Positions 49,609 to 61,787 of a DNA stretch of 64,000 nt are shown here, in pieces. This stretch comes from Trichinella spiralis (lineage: Eukaryota; Nematoda; Enoplea; Trichinellida; Trichinellidae). The position numbers and the translations under genes were made by a program. Below the pieces are notes generated by a model. It did not search any database. It was not told where the DNA came from and worked only from the letters and a program-made list of their open reading frames with translations. Each line of letters starts with the position of its first letter. Position 1 is the first letter of the stretch. The stretch is from the NCBI GenBank assembly GCA_000181795.3, contig CM012954.1:3224524-3288523 (forward strand), read 5' to 3'.

Positions 49609-52600
49609 TGTTCTACAATTTTTTCATCTTACGTATCAGCGAATAATCGCGCGCATTGTACACGGAAATGAAATGATCGTAGAGCAGAGATTCGCAATTA
49701 TCCGCCCGATTGCTGCTGCTCACTTCCTCATCGTACTCTTCAAGCACTAAAATAAGGTGTGTGTTTTATTCCAAAATAAATTTAAAGAAAAAGAAGAAGA
49801 AAAGAGAATAATAATAACAACAACAACAACAACAGAAACCTGCAAATATCACTTCGCCGGTTTTGTTGAACGTCAACTTTTTATTGTCCAATTCAAAGAT
49901 GCTTTTCATCAGGCGATATGTGCGCATATCCCACTGAAATTTTATCAGTGCAAAAAACAAAGAAACAAGCAAAAAATGGAAACGTACCACTTCTGAATTA
50001 ATGATCACCTCGGATCCGTTGGGATGAAATTCGCCCGCTACGCGAGGGTTGAGTTTGTCAAATTTGTGAATCACATCAGTTGTACGCGGATCCCACAATA
50101 TTCCATCTGAAAGCACAATATCCGCTTGAGGATGGAAGTGGGCCCGATTTCGTTCGTAGCGGTTGGCAAGGCTCGTCTTGAACAACTTGACAACACGAAC
50201 GCCAGTTTCCACATCGTATACCTGAAAACAAGACGGGAAAATTCGATTACAACAGTTTTCACTTTCTCAAGGAAAAAATAATAATTACGTTCGCCTGAAG
50301 TGATTTAGTTCCGAGCATACGATCTTCATTGACGTGGCTGAATTCAGCATACTTGTCGTCAAACATGTGTCTGGAAACAAACGCAACGCATTATTAAATA
50401 AAATAAAGAAGCAAAATTCAAATGCCATTCGAATTCGGTTACTTGGGAGTTGTTGAATCATTCAACGACCAAAGTAAGCAAAAGCTGTGCGTGCCGGGGT
50501 GTGAAACCAGCATAAAAGGGTGAAACTGAAATAAATACACGGTCCAAGTAGTAAGTAAGCAGAAGTGGCAAATCGGACAAAGCTCACCTCAGAAAAAGCA
50601 ATGTTTGCTACCGGTGGTAACAACGACGAATCGTGGTAAGCGTAATGGTCGGGCATTATTGTGCGGTCGTTCATGTTCATTGCATGGACAATTCCATTTA
50701 TGGTACCATAGTAAAGAGCAGAACCATCCGGCTGAAAATGAATAATAGCAACCGTTTAAACGAACAACTCTTGTGAAAAGAAGCTGAAACAACCAAAAAT
50801 GCAGAACAAAACGAAGGATTCAGATTCGCATTGGCAAGAACAAATTGATCGAAACGAAGCCGACTGTAGATAAATTTCCAATCTTCATCGTAACTATCGA
50901 CAATGCCCCGAAATCGGAAATACTACAATCATTGGATTGGAAAGTCTGTGATTAAAATTCTCGAAAATGGAAAATTTACTGGACGATTGAAAAATCGTGC
51001 AGCCAAATTTGTAGGAACCGACACTGGAGGTTTCGGTTCTGGACAGCGATGCTTGCTGAAAAAATAATGCGGAATACGACGACGCCCAGTTAGTTTAGCT
51101 TGGTGGAAAAAGAAAAATGCCTATTACTCAAAAACAGAAAATTCCATGCAACCAGCGATTGGTTTCGGACAAGCACGATGCTGGCTTCGAAAGTAGTCGT
51201 TCATCACGTTATCCAACGAGACCATGTTTGATGGAAAAGTTGGATTTTGCAGCTGGCTGTTGGATAAAGTTTTGATCGAAGATTCTGAACAACAAGCTGG
51301 AAAAAGGAATCGATTGGGTCGACGAAAATTGTTCGACGACTTTGGTGTGAAATCCGATGGGCCGGAAAATGAAGATCCAACAGAACTGACTGGACGAACA
51401 GCCCAAACGCGATTTCCCCCTTCAGAACGTACAGCCTGCTGCTTTTCAACTATCATCCCACTCGACTGAGAATACACTCTATCCTGAAACGACTACAACA
51501 TTCGTGAACAACAAAATATATATATATATATATTTATTTATTTATTCAAATATAATTTTATTCTACTTCTCGTGCGCTTTGCGGTTGCTTGAAAAGCAAA
51601 TCATTGTAAACAGATAATCCCGCTTCATCGTACAACTTCTTCGCCGTTTCAAACATACCTGCAACAAAGCATACATTTACCACTTACATACACCACAGTA
51701 TATTCAAACATTATAGTATAATAAATTCAACAAATCTTCGCACCATCTTCGCATAACTTTCGAAATATTAATAAATGTATCTCTCTTTGATCGTACTGGA
51801 TGACCATATCGTTCGTCACTTTTTCCTTAAACATAATATAAATAATAAATAAGAATAACAGAATCTACAGATAGATAAATATTATTTTTTCCAAACCAGC
51901 CGAATAAGTGCTCATTTCAACTACACTAAACACACCTTGTAAAGCTGATCGTTTCTGAAACTTTCATTGGTGACAACTTCAACGCCGACAACTTGCTTCA
52001 AAAATTTCTGCACCTGTTTTCGAAATGATTGCCCCTGTTTTCGCTTTTGAAGTACACCTGATTCTTTAACCAAATCTTAAAATTCACATCACAAATTAGC
52101 TGTTTGCTCACTTTCTAGAACAAATTCTGAAATATTCAATGTTCAATTTCAACAATAAAGAAAACTGAATGAAATGAAACACCAGTTCACCGTCGTACAA
52201 AAATTTACGCATCCATATAATAAAATTACCTAACAGCTCGTTATCAGCAATCAACGGCAACTGCATCAACATCTGCTTGATGCTCTCGTCCCTGCATAGA
52301 CCATTCAGTGCCTGCACAATTATTGAAATTATTTTAGCAAACGTGCAAAAAAGTATACATACCATCAAAGCAATACGGGCCCCTTTTTCTTCAACTTCCG
52401 ATGATACCGACTTGTAGATAAAATCCAACAAAGGCTACAATTGTAAATTGGATGAGCAATTTCTATTGAAAAGGAAACAAAAAAGAAAAGCTAAAAAGTT
52501 GACCATGATAACGTTTTCCTGTCGAACAGCTTTCCAAATCATTTTCAAAAGCTCCTCACTGGAGCGTACTGTATTGGCGTCATTTCCAAAGCCCACCTTT

Positions 52601-55600
52601 TCACTGTTCGGTAAACATTTGTACTAGAAGAAACAAATTCATTGAAAATAGCTGAAAAATGAAAGAAGAAGAACATTCAAACCTTGTCTAGTGGGCCGCA
52701 AACACAGTTGACCATAATATCGAGAACTTCGTGTGAAGACAGTGAATTTTTCATTTCTTGACATATCGGAATGATAATTCTGAAAAATTGCACACATCCT
52801 CATTATTATATTGTGTAAAAGAAGAGCTCATTTCAATTATACTGAAATCCTGTCTTCTTGGATGAAAACCAATTCTGTGGTAACATTTTCAACAAATCCA
52901 ACTGAACAGCAGGATGTACAGACACAAAGCGACAAACATTCAACGAATAAAACACAATTTCACCACTGAAGAAAGATTTGAATATTCAAAATTAATATTT
53001 AAGGGATATGAAGAACAAATGAACAATCCCAACATTACCGACTATGAATCCCTGGAGGTGAGTGGAAGACGTTTTCAGTCAAACGCAATACACAACGGAG
53101 ACCGTCGAGCTGTCGAAACTGTTCAATGACATGCCAACTGGGCGACTGTGCCAGAGCAGTTGATAAAAAGCGAATACACTTTTCCAGTACCTCCTGATTG
53201 GCAACCATCACCTGAAAGCAGAATTAAGAAAAAGCGCAAAATTAATTAATAAAATGAATATTATCAAAGGAAATTTACTTGACTGCAAACAGGAGCATTG
53301 TTGTTGCTCAGTGCTACTGCTGCTGCTGAAGAAGAAGAAGAAGAAGAAGAAGAAGAAGCTTGAGAAACGAACAAGTGGCGTTTGGAACGCTGCTGAAGTC
53401 CCAAATCTTCTGCATAAAAGTAAATATGGCTTTCGAAATATCTGAAAAGGAAAAACAAGCAACCGTTTGAATAGTTGTAAATTTATATGCAAATCAAACA
53501 ACGAATTACGAGCTCAACGCCTGAATGACGAATTTGGCAGTGAAGCGCCACGAAGTTTGCGACTCCAAAGAGAGAAAAGGATTCAACGAGGTTGGATGAC
53601 GATTGTAAACCGATGCGAGCTGAAATTTGGAAAGAAAAAAAGAATAATACATCTGATTTTTAATAATTCAGAAATGAAATGAGAAAAAATGATAACAAAA
53701 ACATACACAATTGAGCAACGAGCGCAAACCACCAACCCTGTCAAATATCTTCAATATTGTGCGATATTTCAAAGCGTCACCCAAAAACATTGCCCCGTAA
53801 TAACGTGCCGATTCGTGAAAATTTTCCAACAATGCAATCACAAATCTAAATAAAATTATCATTAATAATTTGTGTGCAAAGATCCCCCAACAAATCCAGA
53901 TCCAACTGACGTGACCAATGCCAAGATCGCATCTGTACCCAGATTGCTTATTCTATCCATTGGCTCTTTTTCGGCGGACAACTGAGTAAGAGTACGCGCC
54001 ACACTGCATGCCGCCACTGACGACGTTGACACACCGGTGAACAACGTCACACCACCATGTTGGACAAATTCCAGCATCAGTTTCGGATGTTCAAAAAGAA
54101 TCCCCATGCACTGAAATTGAAAATACAAACAAACACCAATCAAATATTTTTGGCAAAACGTATAAAACCAAAATTACCTGAGCAGCTTGAAATACAATAA
54201 GATCACTTCCAGTGTTTTCAAATTTCAAAAAGTGAAACAGCAAATCCAAAATTCTGTGCTGATTGGCAACCTGAAACAAATACAACAACAATATCAACCA
54301 ACCTTGATAACAGTTTATGCCTCATAATTGGAATTCAATTGATCAATCTTCAAGCAAGTTACAAAATTTAAAATTACAACTCATATTCAAAAGTTACTAT
54401 CAAATAATTCAATCAGTCTTACTTCAATTTGTTAAACGGAACATCTGTTATAAGCTAACAAACAATACTCTGTTCCTTATTTAAATTTCATTTTGAAACA
54501 ATCTTCTTCAATTCAAATATTTTACCTCACAATAGACACACGTCGCACTGATGTAGCGCAAAATTATCAATATCATTTGATTGTCATCGGGCAAATTTTT
54601 AAAGATTAAGTACAACCGCATAACGTCAGCATCAACTTTCGCTGGTGAGTTCAATTCTGAACTCAAACGAGCTTGTTTGGAACAAGTGGCGCTAGTGGAT
54701 GCACCATCTGATGCCACTCGGTTGCGTTTGTTGGAATGCTGAATTTCTCCTTCAGATCTACTTGCGGTGCCGACATTTCTAGTGACAGTTCTATTGGCCA
54801 GCGTCCAAAGCTGTGGCAGAATAACATGCATCACTTCGATGTTTTTACTTTTCCACGAAGAATATGGTTCAACAGATTTCACAATGTCTATCATGCCAAC
54901 CAGAATAGATAAGGCGTGCATTTGCATAGGCGAGTTACGCATAAGGGCTCTACTGCATATAATTTCTACTGCTCGTGGCTGCAATAATGCATTAAGAATA
55001 CATTAAGTTTAAACAATAATTTTTCTAAAAAACAATCAAATTCCACTTTTCTTATAAAATTTTATAAGTATACTAAAAATTCCTGATTAATTTCTAAAGT
55101 AGCAGTAGCAGAATTTCTGTTCACATCTGACACGTCATTTAACTACAGATATTTTTCTTCAACTTTTAACAATTCAAATTAAATCTGGTTGTTTATGTTG
55201 CAAAATATATCATTAAAAAACAATAAATATAAAATACATTTCAAAATTAAATACCTCAGTCAAAAAAAAGTCTCGAATTATTGGTTCCATAGGTATATAC
55301 ATGGACATAGCAGCTAATATTCGTCCGACGACGTATATCACTACATGGTCCGTATTATGCAGATACTGTTGAAAAAGCTAAAAACCAAAGTAAAACTAAG
55401 CAAATTTTTAACAACAAACAAATTATATCGCAATAAATAAGAAACACACTTTGATCAAAAGTTTCGGATAAAAACCTTTAAAAAATGAATTGCAGTTAAA
55501 CAAACGAAAAAAAGTTTCTTCATGTAAACATTCCATTGGATCGGGATCGGACTGTACATATCGCTGGAACGTATCTTCAAATGCCTTCGCCATACTAATA

Positions 55601-55790
55601 GATATAAATTAATAATTTAAAAAACATAAACCCTCAAAACTTACATCTCCAAATCAGATATCCCATCAGACCAATTATATTCGTCAGTAAACTGCAAGAA
55701 AATTTCGGTTATAATTTCTGCAGTTGTCTGATTGCGAAAACGGGGATCGTCAAACAAAGCTCTTGAATCCTCTTCATTATCAGTAGACAT
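48879..55790 (-). CDS. DCAF1: DCAF1/VPRBP, CUL4-DDB1 substrate receptor, 30 exons
   Basis: Thirty exons join in phase to 1455 residues (human DCAF1 1507). Exon starts (high coordinate) are 55790, 55594, 55377, 54978, 54270, 54110, 53845, 53619, 53441, 53211, 52965, 52779, 52623, 52434, 52311, 52057, 51825, 51658, 51483, 51055, 50922, 50731, 50525, 50370, 50221, 49933, 49746, 49543, 49388 and 49238. DCAF1 recruits substrates to the CRL4 and EDVP ubiquitin ligases. Order: armadillo-like N-terminal region (conserved VNCVCGP), a LisH-like segment (REIHLLIFRKLC), the linker SVFDKHRCPEPK (human FSLFTPHQCPEPK), then a WD40 propeller with two DDB1-contact WDxR motifs (LWDPR, WDMR). The acidic tail holds about 18 consecutive Asp. 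A poly-Ser/poly-Ala tract in the ninth exon comes from a (GAA)n repeat on the opposite strand. Introns are mostly 45-90 nt. An acceptor 14 nt before the ATG suggests trans-splicing. Confidence 0.96.
49572..49608. repeat. (AAT)n repeat in DCAF1 intron
   Basis: About twelve AAT units in the intron between the exons at 49633-49746 and 49470-49543. Confidence 0.85.
49816..49834. repeat. (ACA)n repeat in DCAF1 intron
   Basis: About six ACA units just downstream of the exon at 49840-49933. Confidence 0.8.
53328..53358. repeat. (GAA)n repeat coding for poly-Ser
   Basis: Ten GAA units on the plus strand, read as TCT/TTC on the coding strand. In the DCAF1 frame they encode consecutive Ser followed by Ala, so the repeat length changes the protein directly. 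Confidence 0.85.
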
Positions 55791-57239
55791 TTCAGTATAT
55801 TTCGCTAAAATATATTAACTTTTATATTAAAACATATTTTGGAAAAACAACATAACTTTTCATCACATTAATAGAAAACAAAGTTTGGTAGAGAGAAATG
55901 CCTATTACCACATCATAAAATGCAAACATAAAAAACACTTGCACACAAGAACGTAATCAAAATCAAATTGCAAGTGAAATTACCGCAACAGTTCGAATAA
56001 CAAAAAGAAAGTATAGTATGACAGCTACAGTTCAAAACATATATGTACATTCAGGAGTCTGAATTCAAATTTATGATGAAACTGAATCAGAAAGTAAACT
56101 ACTTAAAAATACACGATTAAATAAAGTGTACTGATTATATATATCTGTGCTATTAAAAAAAATATTATTTGTTTTAAAACATGCTCACAACGTGGACAAT
56201 TCAAAATAATTAAATATATTTTATTTAACTGGAAAACCTTTTTAAATGCATTAAATTTAAATGAAACAGCAATAGCTCATTATATAAAAATTTAATATCA
56301 AAAAATTATTAAAATTATTATATAAAATAACTTTAATTCAAAGACAGCTAAACAAAACTAAATCACTCAAATTCATTTGATATGTTTTATACTTTACATG
56401 TTCAGTATTCTTTTGAAATGCTGGTGCAAATACTCAGAAGTAAAATATCGATAGTAAGTTAAAATTTTATTTATTATTAATTAGCAGGAATTTCAAGACA
56501 GCCCTATTAGTAAAATACACACGCACTTAATAATACCTAAAATGGATAATTAAAGTACTGGGTAAAAATTAAACTGCAATTAATAATGTTAAAATCGTGA
56601 GATAAATTTCTGGAACCAAAAAGCTTTCTTAAAACAATATAAAAAAAATTACATGTAATATTTACAGATACTTCGAAATCTAAATGCCAGTTGTTAAAGT
56701 TTTAATAATGCAACTGCAACTGCTACATTTAGGAAAAAGATTAAGAATGATATATATATATTTTCGCCATCGCATTAAATTATTAAATGAAAATTCACTT
56801 ACTTTAAAACTATATAAACTTCTTGATTTTTTACAGTACGTAATCTGCACTAATGTAAGATGTTCTAATGCGACAATGGAGCTCATTACAGTTTATGATT
56901 TTCAAGGACTAATAGCATAAACGTGTACTTTGTATGCAGTTGTCAATGTTATACTAAATTTATAGTATCATAAATATGATTCTGATAAACTAAATATAAC
57001 TGTATAAATCTGATTATTATTAAGGAACTGTTGAATAAATTCTCATAACTTTTTATTTACAGTAATGTTTGAAGACGAACCCAAATTATAAGTTTAAACT
57101 ATTATTAGAATATGAATTTTATCGAATATACAGTTAATAGTTAAATTAAAAACATTTAAAAGAATAAAATAATAATATAAATGCACAATTTTAATGTGAA
57201 ATCTAATTTTTATTGCACAGCAGTTTTTTCACACATTCC
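55791..57239. other. Very AT-rich intergenic region
   Basis: Between the DCAF1 start and the PTRHD1 stop (both genes on the minus strand). A TTTTAG acceptor at 55805-55812 precedes the DCAF1 ATG. A 78-codon plus-strand frame at 56684-56920 has no recognisable features. Confidence 0.45.
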
Positions 57240-57654
57240 TTAGCGCAGCAACTTCAAATGATTTAAATATTTTTTGATTTCCTTCAAATAATATGGCTTC
57301 ACAGCTAATGCGGTTGCAGAATTTTCTGGCATTTCAATCCATAGAACATGATCAATAGAGTTTTCAGTAAAGGTGGCAGACAGATTTCGCAGTTCATGTT
57401 CATTTTCAACCGAAAACATTTAATACTAATCAAATCATTCATAGTACAAATATGCAATAAATGTTTACTTCTAAAACTACTTTCACTTGATTTCCAATGA
57501 CTTGCATATATTGTGAAACTAGTGGGTCGTCTCTGAAATTCCACAATACAGCAGACGTAGCATGACAAGCCTGACCTATGACAGCTCCAGAAGTCCAATT
57601 TAACCTTTTAGCTAAATCGCTGCGAACAACAATATACATGACAATCTTTTCCAT
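57240..57654 (-). CDS. PTRHD1: PTRHD1-like peptidyl-tRNA hydrolase family protein
   Basis: Two exons (57469-57654 and 57240-57410) encode 118 residues of the PTH2-fold PTRHD1 family (human 140), small proteins related to peptidyl-tRNA hydrolase 2 and of uncertain activity. Conserved stretches are YIVVRSDL, GAVIGQACHAT (human GALVAQACHAA), VKVVLE, and IDHVLWIEMPENSATALAVKPY (human [22 protein letters not shown]). The first exon ends GAA|GTAAAC in phase 0, and homology resumes exactly at 57410. However, the sequence before that is TTTTCG, with no AG dinucleotide, so the acceptor is non-canonical or one A is missing in the assembly. The ATG directly follows a TTATTTAG acceptor, consistent with trans-splicing right at the start codon. 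Confidence 0.88.
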
Positions 57655-57672
57655 CTAAATAAAATATTTCAT
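57655..57672 (-). promoter_or_regulatory. Splice acceptor abutting PTRHD1 ATG
   Basis: The T-rich AATATTTTATTTAG ends immediately before the ATG. With no upstream coding exon, this fits spliced-leader addition with a near-zero 5' UTR. Confidence 0.4.
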
Positions 57673-57957
57673 TATTCAACAATATATTGTTGAATGTATT
57701 TTATAATTAAACGTAGCCATGTATAACTTTTTACTGACAATAAATTGAATGTTGATTAAAACCTGTATAAAGCATAAAATACATACAGTACACATACTTT
57801 TGAAACAATAATAGCTTCTTTCTTTCACATTACTTTCTTTACTATCACAACAAAAGCATACATAGAATCAAAAGAGCTACATTATTAGTTACTCTCAGTC
57901 GAGGAATATTATTTGGAAATTGAAAAGATAAACTGATGCATAACAAAAGGTGTTCAA

Positions 57958-58776
57958 TTAATTTTCCTTTGCCAAAAAGTGTTCACATGCTCTCTGGCAC
58001 AATTCAAATACTTCTTCAAAACTGCTCAAGCCCTTCGTCTAAAATGCAAAAAATATTCAAAGTCAAAAACAAATCGCAAACAATTACGTTAACAATAAAA
58101 TAAATATCATAATGATAATGATAATAATAATGAAAAAATACTGATTTTCAGATGAATAATAAATAAAAATAAGTATTATCATTTGGAAGATATTCATATA
58201 AATAACTTACATAGTATGGATCGGGAATAATTCTGGAGTTATTTTCAGGATCATAAGATCCTAAAAGTTGTATTTTACACTTTGCATTGTTTACTTTACT
58301 CTTCATACTTTCCAGATCTCTGTAAATTATTCCTTTATAATAAAGCAAAAAAGATAATAAATATTTTTACCTGATATTGTTATCATCCATGCCTAATATG
58401 TAGTCAAATTCTCGAAAATCTTCATCTGTTACAATACGAACCGTATGCTCATATTGTTTAATGCCATGTTTGGACAGGACTTTCATTGTCCGATCGTCTG
58501 GTGAACCTCCTACGTGATATCCACATGTGGCTGCGCTATCAGCCATCCACTATAAATTATATCAAAAAGTAACGAAACTGCTAATGCGATAAAATATATA
58601 AGGAACCTGCTGAGTAAGATTTCTATCTTTCAATAATTTTAAAAATACAGCTTCAGCCATTGGTGAACGACAGATGTTTCCTAGAAATTCAGAAAATAGC
58701 AAATTTTAACAATGGAAATTTTGAAAATGTAGAGCTGTTTACCCAAGCAAACAAATAAAACAGATTTCCGTGACAT
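57958..58776 (-). CDS. ACP1: Low-molecular-weight protein tyrosine phosphatase
   Basis: Five exons (58743-58776, 58607-58680, 58371-58549, 58211-58319, 57958-58038) give 158 residues, the usual length of this family (157-158 in mammals). The P-loop VCLGNICRSP lies at the N-terminus, with catalytic Cys and Arg (C-x5-R). The downstream DPYY motif, split from the C-terminus by the last intron, supplies the general-acid Asp and the two regulatory tyrosines. The enzyme dephosphorylates phosphotyrosine, and flavin mononucleotide in some species, in the cytosol. A strong acceptor (58784-58800, TTTAATTTAG) lies 7 nt before the ATG, probably for trans-splicing. It is divergent to MFAP1 across 590 bp and about 300 bp upstream of PTRHD1 on the same strand. 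Confidence 0.96.
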
Positions 58777-59366
58777 AGTCTACCTAAATTAAAAAAATAT
58801 AAATACAACAGCCAACTGTAATAAACTATTAAATTAAACATTATAAAACGGATTTGATTATTAATATTACAAATCTTTTAATGGGCTGTCAAGCTAACAG
58901 TTATCAATTAGCATAACTTTAAATATAAGCAAACTGATAATAGAAAACTTAAGTTTACTGCAGCATTGTTACATAAATAAAATTAAGTACAAATAATGAT
59001 AAAATATAATTCATATATAGCATATTTTTAAAAACTACTTACTTACTGAATTACATATCATTATATAGCATTAGTTTATTTATTTAACATTATTTGACTT
59101 GTTTTTCAAGTTTGTTGACAATTTCGATTGTTCAAAAAATTAGCATGAATTCAGCAGATGTAAAAACTGTAATATTAAATATATACAAATGCTTACTTTC
59201 AAACATATAAACGTTTTCAAAATGCTCATATCAAATAATAAAAAACATATTTCATGAAAAATTTACTTGATTTACACTTTTACAGTGCACAGAATACTGT
59301 AGTCGAGTAAATAATTGTGCAGGTGATTCATAAAGAAGTTGGAGTTAGCATTAATTCCCATTAAAA
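58777..59366. promoter_or_regulatory. Shared divergent promoter region (ACP1 / MFAP1)
   Basis: A 590-bp AT-rich gap between two outward-facing housekeeping genes, presumably holding both promoters. No specific box was identified. Confidence 0.45.
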
Positions 59367-61592
59367 ATGTCTGGAATTCCTGTAATTGGAAAGGTAATTG
59401 TGCAGTCAACTGCAGGAGCTATTCCTGTTAGAAATGAAAAAGGTAAGTAAAATTCTTAAATGAAAAGTATCTTTCATTAAATAATGGTTGAATCTTGTTT
59501 ATATTTTTCATTTAATTTCAGGTGACTTAGTGATGGAAAAAGTAAAAGTCAGTAGATATGTGGCTGGGAAACGGTAGAGGAATAGTTATATTTACTTTAT
59601 TTAATTCTTTTGACTGGACTTTCAATTTCAGACCAGATTACGCTGTATCTTGCAACAGTGACAGTGATGATGATGATTATGTATATCATGAGGAGTCAGA
59701 TTTGAAGAAGTTGGAAAGTGCACATGTTGTTGAACAGCAAGAAGAATTGGAAATTCGAAGCGAAGAATTTGAAAGAAAAGCTGTGAGTGATCCACGCCTT
59801 CGTCGTTTGATGAAAACAAATTTTCAAGATGAAGATGAGGAAATAAAGTAAGAATTGTTTTAGAATTTACTGAAATTTTAAAATAAAATGATCTATTTTT
59901 TACGAGTGTCTTGCTGCTGTTTTATTTAATGGGACGCATTTTATATTTGAATGATTGATGTGCTGAGACAAACAGTTTTTAGAGTTGCTCGCCACAGAAC
60001 TATTCATGAAGCTAGCCGTAGAGGGCAGCGCAAAGTGAAGGAATTTGATGATGCTAGCGAAAATGAAGACAATTACCAGAGTGATAGCCAAGCAGATAAT
60101 GATGGATTGACAGAAAATGTTAGAAACAGTAAAATGAATATTTTCATATGTTTAATAAGCTTTTTATAGGAATTTCTTCAAAGGCGTGCATTGCTTCGTA
60201 AGAAAGCGCAAGAGCGATCAGAAGAAGTAGTTTATCTTCTTAATCTACAGTATTTCATTCTGTTTCCTTTTTTTTAATAGGAAATTGAGGATGAAGCCAT
60301 TGAATGCATGGGGGATGATGAAGGCGAAGAAGAAGTGGAAGATGAAGAAAGTGAATATGAAGAATATACAGATTCAGAAGATGAAACTATGCCCAGATTG
60401 AAACCTGTTTTTGTTGGAAGGTACGAAATTGATAATGCAAATTTTGCATTAATCTTACACTAATTCAGGGAAGAACGAGCTACTCTTTTGGATGCTGAAA
60501 ATGAGCGTATTCGGCAAGCTGAACTGGAACTTGAAGAAAAGAGAAAAGCCGAAGAAAGAAGAAAGGCAACTGTCAAAGTAATTCGTTTTTTTATTGTATT
60601 TGGATTATTTTATTTATATACTATTATTAATTTATGGATATTTCTTGCATTGCATTTCAGCTTGTTGAAGAGTTAGTGCGATTGGAAGTGGAACAGGAGA
60701 ATCAGAAGCGTGAAGAAGAGGTTTTCAACTTAGATGCAGTAATAACGGATGATGAGAATGAAGAGCTAGCTTACGAAATGTGGAAAATTCGAGAATTGAA
60801 GCGTTTAAAACGCGATCGAGAAGAACGAGAAGCGTAATTTTAATTTATTTTTTAATTGTCATATATTTATTGGATGTAATTGTATGACATTTTTTTGGAA
60901 TGTAGCTCATCTGTATATTATACTGAATTCAGGAGGAGGAATTATTTTTTGTTGGATGAATTTGTCGAATTGTCAAATAAGTTGTATGGTTTTAAAATAT
61001 TTTTACTGCGAATTTAGATATGAGAAAGAAAAACAAGAAATTGAACGAGTTCATAATATGACTGAACAAGAACGTCGGGCCTACTTACGTGCAAATCCGA
61101 AAATTATAGTGAACAAGGTTAGTTTGTTAATTTTTTGTTTCAAATAATATAATAGGCTTTTTTTTGTTTTTATTTTAGCAAGAGAAAGGAAAGTTTAAGT
61201 TTTTGCAAAAATATTTTCATCGTGGTGTCTTTTATTTGGATCAAGAAGACGATGTTTATAAGAGAAATTTCGCAGAACCAACATTGGAGGATCGTTGCGA
61301 TCGTACCACGTTGCCTAAAGTGATGCAAGTATGTGTGTTTTCAATCCTGTTTAATCCTGTTAATTATAAAATGGAATTTTAATTAATGAAGATGAAATTG
61401 ATTTGTTTTTAGGTGAAAAATTTTGGTAAAGCCGGTCGAACAAAATGGACTCATTTGGTTGCTGAAGATACGACTGACTTTCAGTCACCTTGGGTATCTG
61501 AGTCTGTTCAAAATTTGAAATTTTACCATAACCACGCCGCAGCTGCTCGAGATATATTTGTCCGACCGTCTGCAAAAAAGCGAAGAGAATGA
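59367..61592 (+). CDS. MFAP1: MFAP1, spliceosomal B-complex protein
   Basis: Eleven exons (59367-59442, 59522-59573, 59632-59847, 59983-60118, 60170-60226, 60281-60420, 60469-60577, 60661-60833, 61018-61117, 61179-61328, 61413-61592) join in phase to 462 residues (human 439). MFAP1 is a B-specific spliceosome factor needed for pre-mRNA splicing, despite its microfibril name. Conserved blocks appear in human order: [112 protein letters not shown] and RPSAKKRR at the C-terminus. The middle is acidic and coiled-coil-like (long Glu/Lys/Arg helices). AATAAA at 61681-61686 is a likely polyadenylation signal, about 100 bp before the PUS7 start. Confidence 0.97.
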
Positions 61593-61680
61593 ATTGTAAT
61601 TTGTCTCTAATTTTTATTTTAACAATATTTTCTACTAAGTTTATCCTTATATGTATATGTATTTATGTGTATACATTGTA

Positions 61681-61686
61681 AATAAA
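61681..61686 (+). terminator. MFAP1 polyadenylation signal
   Basis: AATAAA 89 nt after the MFAP1 stop and about 125 nt before the acceptor at the PUS7 start, spacing typical of nematode operons. Confidence 0.55.
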
Positions 61687-61787
61687 GTGGTTGCCAGTTT
61701 TTTAATTTGTTCGATGTGGTAAAGTAAAGTACTTTCTCTCTACTTTTTATTTTGATCTGTTCATTTTGATTTTTCCCTTTTGTTTGT

